Assembly: GCF_033095985.1 (NCBI RefSeq)
Contig: NZ_AP026802.1
Span: 186,001 to 250,000 of the forward strand
Reading direction: 5' to 3'
Source: Xylocopilactobacillus apicola
GTDB taxonomy: Bacteria; Bacillota; Bacilli; Lactobacillales; Lactobacillaceae
DNA: 64,000 nucleotides
Below, piece after piece: positions 1-8,608 of this stretch. Position numbers and translations under genes: made by a program. The notes under the pieces are model-generated. The model made no database searches and had not been told where the DNA came from. It was given only the letters and a program-made list of their open reading frames with translations. Each line of letters opens with the position of its first letter. Within the stretch, counting starts at the first letter, position 1.

Positions 1-1
1 G

Positions 2-256
2 GGCAAAGAAAACATCAATGACGTACCAGTGCTGATTAACAGCGATCATTTATGTCCGCTTCGAAAACTCACAATTAAATTAGTAGAAAATCCTGAACGC
101 TTGGTCGAAATTGATTCCCTGGAGAACATCTCACAGTTAGTTTTAGATGGTCAAGCCACTGCACTTTTGCCTAATTACTTGATCAAAGATGGATATCAGA
201 CAATTGATGATCGTTCGTTTAGCGTTAACTATTATCGGTACAAATATTGTACTTAA
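2..256 (+). CDS. LysR-type regulator, C-terminal end (partial)
   Basis: The reading frame is open from the first bases of the window and stops at TAA 254-256, so only the last 84 residues are present. They resemble the end of a LysR substrate-binding domain: a short strand, a 'DG-ATALLPNYL' segment typical of the second lobe, and a polar tail. The DNA-binding N-terminus would lie outside the window, so the family call rests on this tail alone. An internal GTG at 29 is not a credible start, because the frame continues upstream of it. Confidence 0.5.
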   Translation, partial: GKENINDVPVLINSDHLCPLRKLTIKLVENPERLVEIDSLENISQLVLDGQATALLPNYLIKDGYQTIDDRSFSVNYYRYKYCT

Positions 257-266
257 TGCAACATAA

Positions 267-306
267 TGCATTTTGCTGACAAATTCCGTTCAAAATGCAG
301 TATAAT
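267..306 (+). promoter_or_regulatory. Promoter with overlapping inverted repeat (operator-like) for the AAA ATPase gene
   Basis: TATAAT lies at 301-306, with CTGACA at 276-281 as the best -35 (19-base spacer). A perfect 9-base inverted repeat, TGCATTTTG (267-275) and CAAAATGCA (291-299), brackets the spacer, and a related ATACATTTT follows at 305-313. A protein bound here would occlude RNA polymerase, so I read it as a probable operator. The regulator is unknown. Confidence 0.5.
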
Positions 307-336
307 ACATTTTAAGGAAATATTCAGGAGAAACCA

Positions 337-1563
337 ATGGCACAATTTGAAGTAATTGAGCGACCAGCGCTTCTTAAACAGCTAATTGAATTTAAAGATC
401 ATGATTTAATCAAAATTATCACGGGTGTTCGTCGATCGGGTAAATCGGTTCTTTTGATGATGTATCGCGATTGGCTTATCGATCAGGGGATATCTGCTGA
501 TAACATCATTTATCTTAATTTTGAAGATTATGAGCTGCAGACAGTTAAAGATGAGGAGCAGTTAAGAGCGATTTTTGATCAAAAATTAAATGATATTAAA
601 GGTCGTTTTTACATTTTACTCGATGAAATTCAAAATGTAGCAGGTTGGCAGCGAGTAGTTAACGGCCTGCGGGTTAGTTTTGATTGCGATCTCACAATTA
701 CTGGATCAAACGCTCAAATGCTTTCGGGTGAGCTGGCGACTCTTTTGGCTGGTCGATATGTAGAGATACCAATCTATCCTTTGTCGTTTAGTGAATTTTT
801 AACTGCCAAAAAAATCAGCGCTGATTCGCGCCAGGTTGATCAAGCTTTTATTGAGTATGAAAAATATGGTGGATTTCCTGCAGTAGTAATTGCAAATGAG
901 CAGGTTAAAGATCAAATTCTTAAAGGAATCTATGATACAGTCCTCCTTAATGACGTTTCGATGCGGGGAAATATTCGGGATCTGACCGTTTTAAGGGCGT
1001 TAACCGGATTTTTGAGTGATAATACCGGTCAGCTAATTCAGCCAACGCGAATTGCCAATACGATGAAATCAGAGGGGCTTGATGTCAGTCCGCACACAAT
1101 CACTCGTTATCTAACGTTGTTGGAAAATGCATTTTTGTTTTATCGTTCGCGGCAATATGATCTTCGTGGACGTGAGTATCTAAGAACAGCTGGTAAGTAT
1201 TATGTTGTTGATCCTGGCTTAAGGCGCAGTGCGGTGGATCGAAGACCAGGTAATTATTCGAATCAACTGGAAAATATCGTTTATGTGGAACTGCTGAGGA
1301 GAAATTATATCGTCGACGTTGGGAAATTTGATTCTAAAGAGATTGATTTTATTGCTCGCAGGTCTGATGAATTAATGTATGTTCAAGTATCTTATGAATT
1401 GCCAGAAAACAAACACGAAACGGACAACCTGCTAAAGATTAAAGATAACTATCAAAAGATTGTGATCACTCAGCACTACTATGAATTTAAGGAGATCGAT
1501 GGGATTCCGGTGATTAATGTTGTTGATTGGCTCACCAAAGAACCAAATATTCAGTTCAAATAA
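337..1563 (+). CDS. AAA_14/DUF4143 family ATPase
   Basis: This 408-residue protein has a Walker A motif GVRRSGKS at residues 30-37 and a Walker B ILLDE at 93-97. A winged-helix-like middle follows, then a C-terminal DUF4143 region with the 'LEN-VYVELLRR' and 'EIDFIA' signatures that resemble a PD-(D/E)xK fold. Proteins of this architecture are common in bacteria and archaea, but their cellular role is not settled. Length is normal and both ends look intact. The start is preceded by CAGGAG. It appears monocistronic, between the LysR fragment and oppA, and is probably controlled by the inverted repeat in its promoter. Confidence 0.85.
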   Translation: MAQFEVIERPALLKQLIEFKDHDLIKIITGVRRSGKSVLLMMYRDWLIDQGISADNIIYLNFEDYELQTVKDEEQLRAIFDQKLNDIKGRFYILLDEIQNVAGWQRVVNGLRVSFDCDLTITGSNAQMLSGELATLLAGRYVEIPIYPLSFSEFLTAKKISADSRQVDQAFIEYEKYGGFPAVVIANEQVKDQILKGIYDTVLLNDVSMRGNIRDLTVLRALTGFLSDNTGQLIQPTRIANTMKSEGLDVSPHTITRYLTLLENAFLFYRSRQYDLRGREYLRTAGKYYVVDPGLRRSAVDRRPGNYSNQLENIVYVELLRRNYIVDVGKFDSKEIDFIARRSDELMYVQVSYELPENKHETDNLLKIKDNYQKIVITQHYYEFKEIDGIPVINVVDWLTKEPNIQFK

Positions 1564-1691
1564 TTTTTAAACAAATTTTTCTTTTGCGCCGTTGAAGTTC
1601 TAAATACCTATTATGTAAAATGATACTCTTAAAAAGAGTTAATTTCATCGAAAATCTCCTGACGATTTTAAAGTTTATTTCATAAATTTCA

Positions 1692-1721
1692 TTGACACGG
1701 TGTATTTTTGTTCGTTATAAT
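1692..1721 (+). promoter_or_regulatory. Sigma-A promoter for oppA-pepT
   Basis: A consensus TTGACA at 1692-1697 and a consensus TATAAT at 1716-1721 are separated by 18 bases. The ribosome site AAAGGAG (1741-1747) sits just before ATG 1753. I see no operator, so strong expression is likely. Confidence 0.8.
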
Positions 1722-1752
1722 TATTAGCTAAAAGATCCACAAAGGAGAGATT

Positions 1753-3372
1753 ATGAAAATAAAGCAAACGATTGCTAGTATTTTATTGGCATTTACCCTT
1801 ACGGGTGCTACTACAGTGCAAGCAAAATCCGACCCAAAGCAGGTTCTAAACTGGACTGAAAGTGTTGAAATAGCATCTTTAGATAACGCACAAGGAACCG
1901 ATCTTTTGAGTTTCAACGTGATGTTAAATACGCAGGAGTCATTGTATCGTTTAGATGAAAAAGGGAAGCCACAACCGGCTTTAGCTCAGAAAACGACGAT
2001 TTCAGACGATGGTAAAACTTACACTTTTAAAATTCGACCTAACGTCAAATGGTCCAACGGTGATCCAGTTCGGGCACAAGATTTTGTTTATGCTTGGAAG
2101 CGAATCGTCGACCCTAAAACGGCCGCGCAAAATGCATATAACTTTTTCCAAATCAAAAATGCAAAAGAAATCAATAGCCAAAAAGCGGAACCCGATACTT
2201 TAGGAGTTGAAGCGAAAGATGATCATACTTTTGTAGTTCATTTAACACGCCCCGTTTCTTATTTTAAAACTCTTGTGTCGTGGCCTTTGTTTGCGCCGGT
2301 CAATCAAAAGGTCGTTGAGAAATACGGCAAGGAATACGGAACGAGTGCAGATAAAACTGTTTCAAGTGGCCCTTTTATGATTAAGGACTGGACTGGCACT
2401 AATAGTAAGTGGTCTTTGGTCAAGAATCCGAAGTATTGGGATAAGAAGCATGTTAAGCTAGACCAAATTAACGAAAGTGTCGTTAAAGACGCTCAGACGG
2501 GGATCAATCTTTATCAGAATCATAAGGTTGATGAGACCGTTCTTATTGGTGAACAGGTTCCTCAGTTCAAAGGTCAAGATGATCTGGTTCTTCGCAAAGC
2601 TTCATCCGGCGTCAGAATCGATTTGAACCAAAAAAATGTCAAAGCTTTCAAAAATCGTGACATTAGACGTGCGCTTTCCCTCACAATCAATCGAAAACAG
2701 TTAACTAAAAATATTTTGCAGGACGGTTCTTTAGAGCCGAAGGGATTTGTGCCGATTGGATTGGGCAAGGATCCATCTAATGGTAAAGACTTTGCACGTC
2801 AGACCGAAGTGAAGTCAGCAGTAACTAAAGATTTATCGCAAGCCAAAAAACTTTTAGCTAAAGGGATGAAGGCAACTGGCACTAAAAAATTAGACGTTAA
2901 TATGGTTGTGGATGATTCGCCTAACATGAAGAAAACGGGCGAGTTTGTGCAGGGCGAATTGGAAAAATTACCTAATGTTAAAGTTAATATTAGAAGTCTG
3001 CCGAAGGTTCAGCGTCTTGCAAGCCAGAAAAAAGGCGACTACGATTTAATCATTACTCAGTGGACTTCAACTTATTCAGATCCAATCATCTTTTTGACCG
3101 TTTGGCAATCTGATTCATCATATAACGATTCTAAATGGAAGAACTCCAAATATGATAAATACATTGAACAAGCCGAGAATGAATACGCAAATAATCCATC
3201 AAAACGATGGACTCAGTTGCAAAAAGCAGAACGGGAATTAATGGATGATCAGGGAACAATTCCGCTCTATCAAGTCGGTCAGGCCCAATTGTTGAATCCA
3301 AAAGTTAAGGGTATTGTCTACAATGGCTCAGGAATCCCTTACGACTGGAAAACGGCATATATCAAAAAATGA
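1753..3372 (+). CDS. oppA: Peptide ABC transporter substrate-binding protein (OppA-like)
   Basis: A 539-residue extracytoplasmic solute-binding protein of family 5 (SBP_bac_5). It captures oligopeptides outside the cell for an ABC importer whose permease and ATPase genes are not in this window. The N-terminus is a clear signal peptide. Where lactobacillar OppA proteins usually carry the lipobox cysteine, this one reads LTGA, followed by a good signal peptidase I site (VQA before KS). As written it should be secreted or retained by other means, not lipid-anchored. The family core (YRLDEKGKPQPALA, then the 'GDPVRAQDFVYAWKR' segment) is intact. pepT follows after nine bases, so peptide capture and hydrolysis are probably co-expressed. 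Confidence 0.9.
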   Translation: MKIKQTIASILLAFTLTGATTVQAKSDPKQVLNWTESVEIASLDNAQGTDLLSFNVMLNTQESLYRLDEKGKPQPALAQKTTISDDGKTYTFKIRPNVKWSNGDPVRAQDFVYAWKRIVDPKTAAQNAYNFFQIKNAKEINSQKAEPDTLGVEAKDDHTFVVHLTRPVSYFKTLVSWPLFAPVNQKVVEKYGKEYGTSADKTVSSGPFMIKDWTGTNSKWSLVKNPKYWDKKHVKLDQINESVVKDAQTGINLYQNHKVDETVLIGEQVPQFKGQDDLVLRKASSGVRIDLNQKNVKAFKNRDIRRALSLTINRKQLTKNILQDGSLEPKGFVPIGLGKDPSNGKDFARQTEVKSAVTKDLSQAKKLLAKGMKATGTKKLDVNMVVDDSPNMKKTGEFVQGELEKLPNVKVNIRSLPKVQRLASQKKGDYDLIITQWTSTYSDPIIFLTVWQSDSSYNDSKWKNSKYDKYIEQAENEYANNPSKRWTQLQKAERELMDDQGTIPLYQVGQAQLLNPKVKGIVYNGSGIPYDWKTAYIKK

Positions 3373-3381
3373 GGATAGAAG

Positions 3382-4626
3382 ATGAAATATAACATTGATA
3401 ACGAGGAATTACTTCAAAACTTTATAACTTATGCCAAGGTTAACACTCGATCTGACGAAGAAGCTCCGGTTGATCAAGTTCCATCAACGCTTGGTCAACT
3501 TGAATTGGCTCAATTAATCAAAAAACAGCTTGAAGAATTGGAGCTCCAAGATGTGAAGATTAATCCTGATAATGGCTTTGTCACAGGCTTACTCCCAGGG
3601 AACACCGACGAAGACGTGCCGACTATTGGTTTTATCGCCCACCTTGATACGGCAGATTTTGCTGCTGAAAACGTAAAACCGCAAGTCCATCCCAATTACG
3701 ACGGCAAACCGATCGATTTTGTGAATGGGTTGAAGCTTACGACAAGCGAATTTCCTAATTTAAAAAGATTTATCGGTCAAACGCTGATTACAGGCGATGG
3801 CACGACGTTGCTTGGAGTTGATGATAAAGCTGGCATCGCTGGCGCCATTAGTGCAGTGAGCTATTTTGTTCATCATCCAGAAGTTGTCCATGGCCCGATC
3901 AAGCTTGGATTTGGTCCGGACGAAGAAATTGGTCGCGGCGCAAAATTGTTTGATGTGGAGGACTTTAATGCTGATTTTGCCTACACATTGGATAATGGGG
4001 ATCTCGGTGACATCGAATATGAAACTTTCAATGCAGCGCAAGCGGTTATTGATATTCAAGGCCGAAGTGTTCATCCGGGCCAGGCTAAAGATGGTCAATT
4101 GGTGAATGCGATCACAATTGGCGAGCAATTAGATCAGTTAATTCCAACTGATGAACGAGCGGAATTAACCGAAGGACGGGAAGGCTATTACCTGATGTTG
4201 ATTTTTGATGCCAAAATCGAGCATGCTCGGCTCGTGTATATTATTCGAGATTTCGAAAAAGATAATTTTGAGCATCGGAAAAAAGTTGTTCAAGATGCAG
4301 TGGATCAACTTAACTCAAAACTTGACAAACCGCGGATCACGTTAAAGATGACGGACCAATACTACAACATGGCAAATATTATTCAAAAGAATCCTTATCC
4401 AGTTGATTTAGCTAAACAGGCCCTTAAAAATGTTGGTTTAACGCCGAAAACAAAAGCTTTTCGGGGTGGAACGGATGGTTCATTTATTACGTACCTGGGG
4501 CTGCCAACGCCAAACTTATTTAATGGCGGGGATAACTTCCACGGACCTTATGAATTTGTCACCGTTGAGGCAATGGCGAAACTTGCCGAAACAATCGTTG
4601 AGATTAGCTGTATCGCGAAAAACTAA
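3382..4626 (+). CDS. pepT: Peptidase T (tripeptide aminopeptidase)
   Basis: A cytoplasmic M20B dizinc aminopeptidase that removes the N-terminal residue from tripeptides. The metal ligands are visible: H87 and D89 in AHLDTAD, D147 in GVDDKAG, E181/E182 in GPDEEIG, D204 in the YTLDNGD segment, and a C-terminal NFHGPYEF histidine. At 414 residues it has normal length. It sits nine bases after oppA behind AGGATAGAAG and ahead of a strong terminator, so the two form an operon linking peptide uptake to amino-acid release, as expected for an auxotrophic lactic acid bacterium. Confidence 0.95.
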   Translation: MKYNIDNEELLQNFITYAKVNTRSDEEAPVDQVPSTLGQLELAQLIKKQLEELELQDVKINPDNGFVTGLLPGNTDEDVPTIGFIAHLDTADFAAENVKPQVHPNYDGKPIDFVNGLKLTTSEFPNLKRFIGQTLITGDGTTLLGVDDKAGIAGAISAVSYFVHHPEVVHGPIKLGFGPDEEIGRGAKLFDVEDFNADFAYTLDNGDLGDIEYETFNAAQAVIDIQGRSVHPGQAKDGQLVNAITIGEQLDQLIPTDERAELTEGREGYYLMLIFDAKIEHARLVYIIRDFEKDNFEHRKKVVQDAVDQLNSKLDKPRITLKMTDQYYNMANIIQKNPYPVDLAKQALKNVGLTPKTKAFRGGTDGSFITYLGLPTPNLFNGGDNFHGPYEFVTVEAMAKLAETIVEISCIAKN

Positions 4627-4656
4627 AAAAGAGGACTTGAACTCCTCTTTTTTTTG
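4627..4656 (+). terminator. Intrinsic terminator after pepT
   Basis: The stem AAGAGGA/TCCTCTT with a 7-base loop is followed by a run of T ending near 4655. Confidence 0.85.
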
Positions 4657-4661
4657 CGCTC

Positions 4662-4806
4662 GACCGGGAGATAACCGGGAGGTAGAATGCTGCTATTACA
4701 GATGCTTCTATAGTTTGCTACCACTTGGACCGGGAGATAGAATGCCGCTATTGTAAATAATCCTATAGTTTGCTACCAATGGATGTGGTAGCAAACTGGT
4801 AGCAAA
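4662..4806. repeat. Tandem 50-bp repeat with nested inverted repeats
   Basis: Two 50-base copies (4674-4723 and 4729-4778) both run from ACCGGGAG to CTATAGTTTGCTACCA with a few mismatches. A partial copy of the head lies at 4662-4673. The second copy ends in GTTTGCTACCA (4768-4778), which pairs perfectly with TGGTAGCAAAC (4786-4796) across a 7-base loop. A further TGGTAGCAAA at 4797-4806 could pair with the end of the first copy (4714-4723). No coding potential is seen. It lies between the convergent pepT and AlbA_2 genes, as intergenic repeat elements often do. Confidence 0.75.
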
Positions 4807-4810
4807 ATCA

Positions 4811-6117
4811 TCAATCTGGATTTTTTAACCGATAGGTAGTTGCACGATTTGCTCCAAGTTTCTCAATTACATTATTTTCCAATAATTTTTTTAAGTAATT
4901 ACCCGCCTGGCTTCTGCTTACTTGGAGTAGATTTTCTACTTCGGATCGCGTAACGTTTTCGTGTTCAGATAAATATTCGATAATTTTGATTTTCGGATTG
5001 TCATTTTTATACAACATCGGATCTACTAGTTCCTGTACGTAGTTCAAATTGGGCAAAGTAATTTTGACAAAATCTTCGGTGGCTATGATTTCGGGAGTTA
5101 CATTTTCTTGTTCATAGCTGCTAAGAATTCTCCGCATGCCAGTCCCATGGTTTTCGATATAACCTAGACGGTGCAAAATCGAAACTACATTGGGATTTCT
5201 GGGCCGAGTTTGACCGTCGATGATGGCTTTAATCTCTAGACCGTCCGGGATTGGCCCTGGAGACATCACCGACATGCGGTCATCAAAGAATTCCACCTGG
5301 ACAGGAGATTTGCTGAAATAAGAACGATGAGAAATTGCATTGATAAAAGTTTCTCGAATCGCCGCAACAGGGTAAGATGGATATTCGTCACGCTGAGGCT
5401 TGCCTGTAATAACCATCCGAACCGAATTATTTAAATCCATATACTCTAGCGCAACATCTAATTGCCTTAACAGCGATCCGCTGACCTCTTTTCGATCCTT
5501 AAATTCCATGACATTGGTGCCGTAAAAGACCGCCATCTTTACGCTAAATGGATTTTGATCACTCATTAACAGCGCAGTATTGGTAAAGTTTTGCTCGCTA
5601 TTCAAAAATCCCAAAGCTTTGGGTTTGAACTCAATTTCTTTCTGCCGAAAAATGCTTTTTACATATTCAAATGTAAGCGCCTGTTTCTCCGCAACCGATT
5701 GATCAAAAAGATCCAATTGCTGAAGATTGATCATTTTCTGGATTCGATCGCTAGACGCTTTAATTGACTCTGAACCATTACGAACGTAAACATGGTTCTC
5801 AAGCCAATAGGGCTGATGTTTTCCAGGCAGAATCTCGATATTTAAAATCTCATCATCTGGATGGACTTGAATCAAGCCGGTTGGACTAGGATAAAAGACG
5901 TTAGTAGAAACCCAGCGACTTATAGTTTCTTCGATTTCGTGGCGATCTTTAGGGCTGAGATCTTGGACAATTTTTCGGCTTTCATCATTAACGCCAAAAA
6001 AATTTTGGCAATTTCAGTGCCATTCAAAAAAGCACAAATCTCTTTTTTAACCTTATTATTAAAAAACTCTTTGTATTCAATTACTTCGTTTTCAGCAGGC
6101 AAAATATCGTTAGTCAT
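4811..6117 (-). pseudogene. AlbA_2 / ATP-binding (RecG-like C-terminus) transcriptional regulator, frameshifted
   Basis: Two reading frames make one gene. Residues from 6117 to about 6000 carry the start of a Schlafen AlbA_2 domain (EYKEFFNNKVKKEICAFLNG). The second frame, from about 5997 to 4811, continues it (FFGVNDESRKIVQDLSPKDR) into the HATPase_c_4 region (AIRETFINAISHRSY, then 'GTGMRRI') and a C-terminal winged helix. The break is at a seven-A run on the plus strand (5996-6002); eight would restore a protein of about 435 residues. This is either a recent mutation, a sequencing error or a switchable tract. The family acts as DNA-binding regulators; the target here is unknown. Confidence 0.8.
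5996..6002. repeat. A7 homopolymer at the AlbA_2 frameshift
   Basis: Seven consecutive A on the plus strand (seven T in the coding direction) mark exactly where the AlbA_2 protein changes frame. One more base joins the two halves without loss of any residue. Confidence 0.8.
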
Positions 6118-6260
6118 GTTTATATAGTATCAAAAAAAGTTAGAAATAAGAAGGGATCATCGATGACCTTAATAGCTGCACATGTATCGTGTATAATAAA
6201 TAAAAAAGAACAACTTAAATAGAAGTTCTTTATACTCCCAGAAATGAATAAGGAGACAAG

Positions 6261-7229
6261 ATGCATAATCAACAAGTGCGACAAAAAGGAAGAAGCTGTC
6301 TGGAGTTTGCTGAGAACTACACTTTAATTGATCTAGAGACTACCGGAATGGTGCCAAATCGCGATCGAATTATTGAAGTTGGTGGACTCAAGGTCAAAAA
6401 TAATGAGGTAATTTCGGAATTTTCTTCATTGGTGAAATATCCAGGGGATAATTCGGTATCCGACGAAGTTATTCAAATCCATGGAATTACTCAGGCGATG
6501 CTTGAGGAATCGGGGGAGCCGTATGAAAAAGTGTTTCGGGAATTTAAAGATTTTATCGGTCGTGATTTGATCGTTGGATTTAATGTAAATTTTGATCTGA
6601 ATTTTCTTTATGATGGATTTTTGGCTCTGTTCAACGAAAAATTAACCAATGATTTTGTTGATGTACTCAGAATTGCGCGCCGTTTTTATCCAAACGAGCG
6701 GCATAATCGCTTGGCCGACTGCATTGTTCGCCTTGATCCCGATCATTTTCAAACCCATCGTAGTTTAGATGATTGCTACGACACCAAGCGCATTTTTGAC
6801 TACTATCGATCTCATGACGATGGCAGTTTGTTGGTAAACAAATTGGCAAAAGGGCGAGTTCACCTAGATTTGAGCACATTATCACCCAATGAAGATGAAA
6901 TTGACGAGGAGAATCCTTTTTATGGCCGCAATATTTGTTTTACTGGAAAGCTCGATAATTTTACGCGCAAGGAGGCAGCGCAGGCAATTGTAAACATTGG
7001 CGGTCGTGCCCAAAACAAGGTGACGAGCACCACAGATTACCTTATTTTAGGAGATACGGCGTATGCGCTCCATGGACAGGGCAATGTTACCAGCAAATTA
7101 AAAAAGGCCAGAGAATATTTGACGAAGGGGCAAGATCTTACTATCATCACAGAAACAGTGTTTATTGATATGTTAAACGATCGCTTAAATGAATTGAACA
7201 ACACCCTCAGCAAACATAATAGTGATTAA
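6261..7229 (+). CDS. DnaQ-like 3'-5' exonuclease with C-terminal BRCT domain
   Basis: A 322-residue protein with a DEDDh exonuclease at roughly residues 18-185: D24 and E26 in IDLETTG, D112 in NVNFD, H165 and D170 in HRSLDD. A BRCT domain follows at about 218-312 (YGRNICFTGKL, then TDYLILGD). The exonuclease resembles the proofreading subunit of DNA polymerase III. The BRCT fusion suggests a role in DNA repair or end processing, but not which one. ATG 6261 follows AAGGAG. Its last 45 bases overlap a convergent gene on the other strand. Confidence 0.9.
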   Translation: MHNQQVRQKGRSCLEFAENYTLIDLETTGMVPNRDRIIEVGGLKVKNNEVISEFSSLVKYPGDNSVSDEVIQIHGITQAMLEESGEPYEKVFREFKDFIGRDLIVGFNVNFDLNFLYDGFLALFNEKLTNDFVDVLRIARRFYPNERHNRLADCIVRLDPDHFQTHRSLDDCYDTKRIFDYYRSHDDGSLLVNKLAKGRVHLDLSTLSPNEDEIDEENPFYGRNICFTGKLDNFTRKEAAQAIVNIGGRAQNKVTSTTDYLILGDTAYALHGQGNVTSKLKKAREYLTKGQDLTIITETVFIDMLNDRLNELNNTLSKHNSD

Positions 7230-7667
7230 TGGCAGGTTGCGATCGTTAAATAAAAGCTCATCAGTTATTTGAGAGCCAACTTGAAAAACATGAAAAATAT
7301 CGGAAGTATTTTGAAATAATTTAAAGTTTAAAATATTTAATAGATAGATTGGGCGTTCGAGCGCTATACATTCTTCGCTATTATGCACTGAAAAATTTTC
7401 GCACTGCTTTATAAAATACTTATCAAGTGAATCTTCTGGCGGGAGTTCGTTTTGCGGTTTGAATTGAATTCGAAAAGTGATTTCGGATCCGTCTACTAAA
7501 CGAACGTTTGCTTGAACGTAATCATGCGCCATATTTTCGATCGTTGGTTCCTCGAATTCGACGTACTTAACTTTTACATTGGCTGTTTCTTCGACGAGGG
7601 ACGCGAAGAGCGCGTGATGATTGATCAGCTTTCTTTTGAGCCTTTTTTTATAAATTGCATTATTCAT
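7185..7667 (-). CDS. Hypothetical protein, 160 aa
   Basis: I do not recognise this family. The start ATG 7667 has a strong AAGGAG at normal distance, which supports it as real. The N-terminus is basic (YKKRLKRKL), the middle acidic, with strands such as VRLVDGSEITFRIQF and a hydrophobic C-terminus ending IMFAEGVVQFI. There is no signal peptide or clear membrane span. Its last 45 bases lie antisense to the end of the exonuclease gene, so either the overlap is tolerated or convergent transcription couples the two. Confidence 0.6.
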   Translation of the reverse strand: MNNAIYKKRLKRKLINHHALFASLVEETANVKVKYVEFEEPTIENMAHDYVQANVRLVDGSEITFRIQFKPQNELPPEDSLDKYFIKQCENFSVHNSEECIALERPIYLLNILNFKLFQNTSDIFHVFQVGSQITDELLFNDRNLPLITIMFAEGVVQFI

Positions 7668-7741
7668 GATAGAAACTCCTTAATTTTTATTGAGGTCATT
7701 TTTAGGCCGTCAATATAAATTACGCGAAAATTTCAAAAAAA

Positions 7742-7777
7742 CGAAAAAAAAAACCAAAATTCGTTTGAACTTTGGTT
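7742..7777 (-). terminator. Intrinsic terminator after the SDR gene
   Basis: On the minus strand AACCAAA (7771-7777) pairs with TTTGGTT (7752-7758) and runs straight into about ten T. The stem overlaps the SDR stop codon. Confidence 0.8.
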
Positions 7778-8606
7778 AATCAAAAATTTTATCTATAACA
7801 TTGCGATAGGTTCGTGGAAAGTGTCTGGTTATCGAGACTAAAGCATGATCTCTAAATTGATTGTAATAGCGATATTTTGGATGTTTATCTGTCGACGCTC
7901 GATAAAAGACTTTGGCAAGGTCTTCAGCGGTTGCATTGCTCTCTTTACTTAGAAGCGAGAAAACCTTCATGAATTTTTTGGCGGTGTCCCCATAAGGAGA
8001 ATTTTCGCTTAAATTGTCAAATCCATTTTTAAAAGCAATCTCTGACCACTGTGATTGTGTTGGTCCAGGTTGGACAATAACTGAACGAATCCCAAAGCGT
8101 CTGGATTCGCTGTCAAGGACGTCACTCCATTGGTTGAGAGCAGCTTTTGAACTGTAATACCAGCCGCCAAAAGGAGTGTAGACATCACTGGCAATTGACG
8201 AGGTATTGATAATTCTTCCGGCGTGCTGCCTGCGCATGATGGGAAGGGCAAAATGAGTTAGCTGCGAAAGTCCAAAAAGGTTAACATCGAACTGGGCTCT
8301 AGCTTTTTCTGAAGAGACTTCTTCAAGTGCTCCAAATTCGCCGTATCCAGCATTATTGATTAGAACATCAATTCGCTGCTGTTCAGTTTTGGCAGTATTT
8401 ACAAAAATGCGACTCGATTCTTTGTTAGTTACGTCAAGCGCTAGCACGTTTACTCCGTAATCCTCAAGTTCTTCCATTCTTTCAACTCGGCGAGCACCAG
8501 CATAAACAATCCATCCGCGCTGAGCAAATAGTTTGGCCGTAGCAAATCCGATGCCGGATGATGCTCCGGTAATGAGTACAACTTTTTGTTTGTCTGAAGT
8601 ATCCAT
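7776..8606 (-). CDS. SDR family oxidoreductase
   Basis: A 276-residue classical short-chain dehydrogenase/reductase. The Rossmann motif TGASSGIG is at residues 13-20, NNAG at 84-87, the catalytic serine in NTSSIAS (near 136) and the YxxxK pair at Y150/K154. The early GARR with an arginine favours NADP(H). The substrate cannot be read from the sequence. It starts two bases after the dipeptidase stop, so the two are co-transcribed, and a terminator follows it. Confidence 0.9.
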   Translation of the reverse strand: MDTSDKQKVVLITGASSGIGFATAKLFAQRGWIVYAGARRVERMEELEDYGVNVLALDVTNKESSRIFVNTAKTEQQRIDVLINNAGYGEFGALEEVSSEKARAQFDVNLFGLSQLTHFALPIMRRQHAGRIINTSSIASDVYTPFGGWYYSSKAALNQWSDVLDSESRRFGIRSVIVQPGPTQSQWSEIAFKNGFDNLSENSPYGDTAKKFMKVFSLLSKESNATAEDLAKVFYRASTDKHPKYRYYNQFRDHALVSITRHFPRTYRNVIDKIFD

Positions 8607-8608
8607 AA

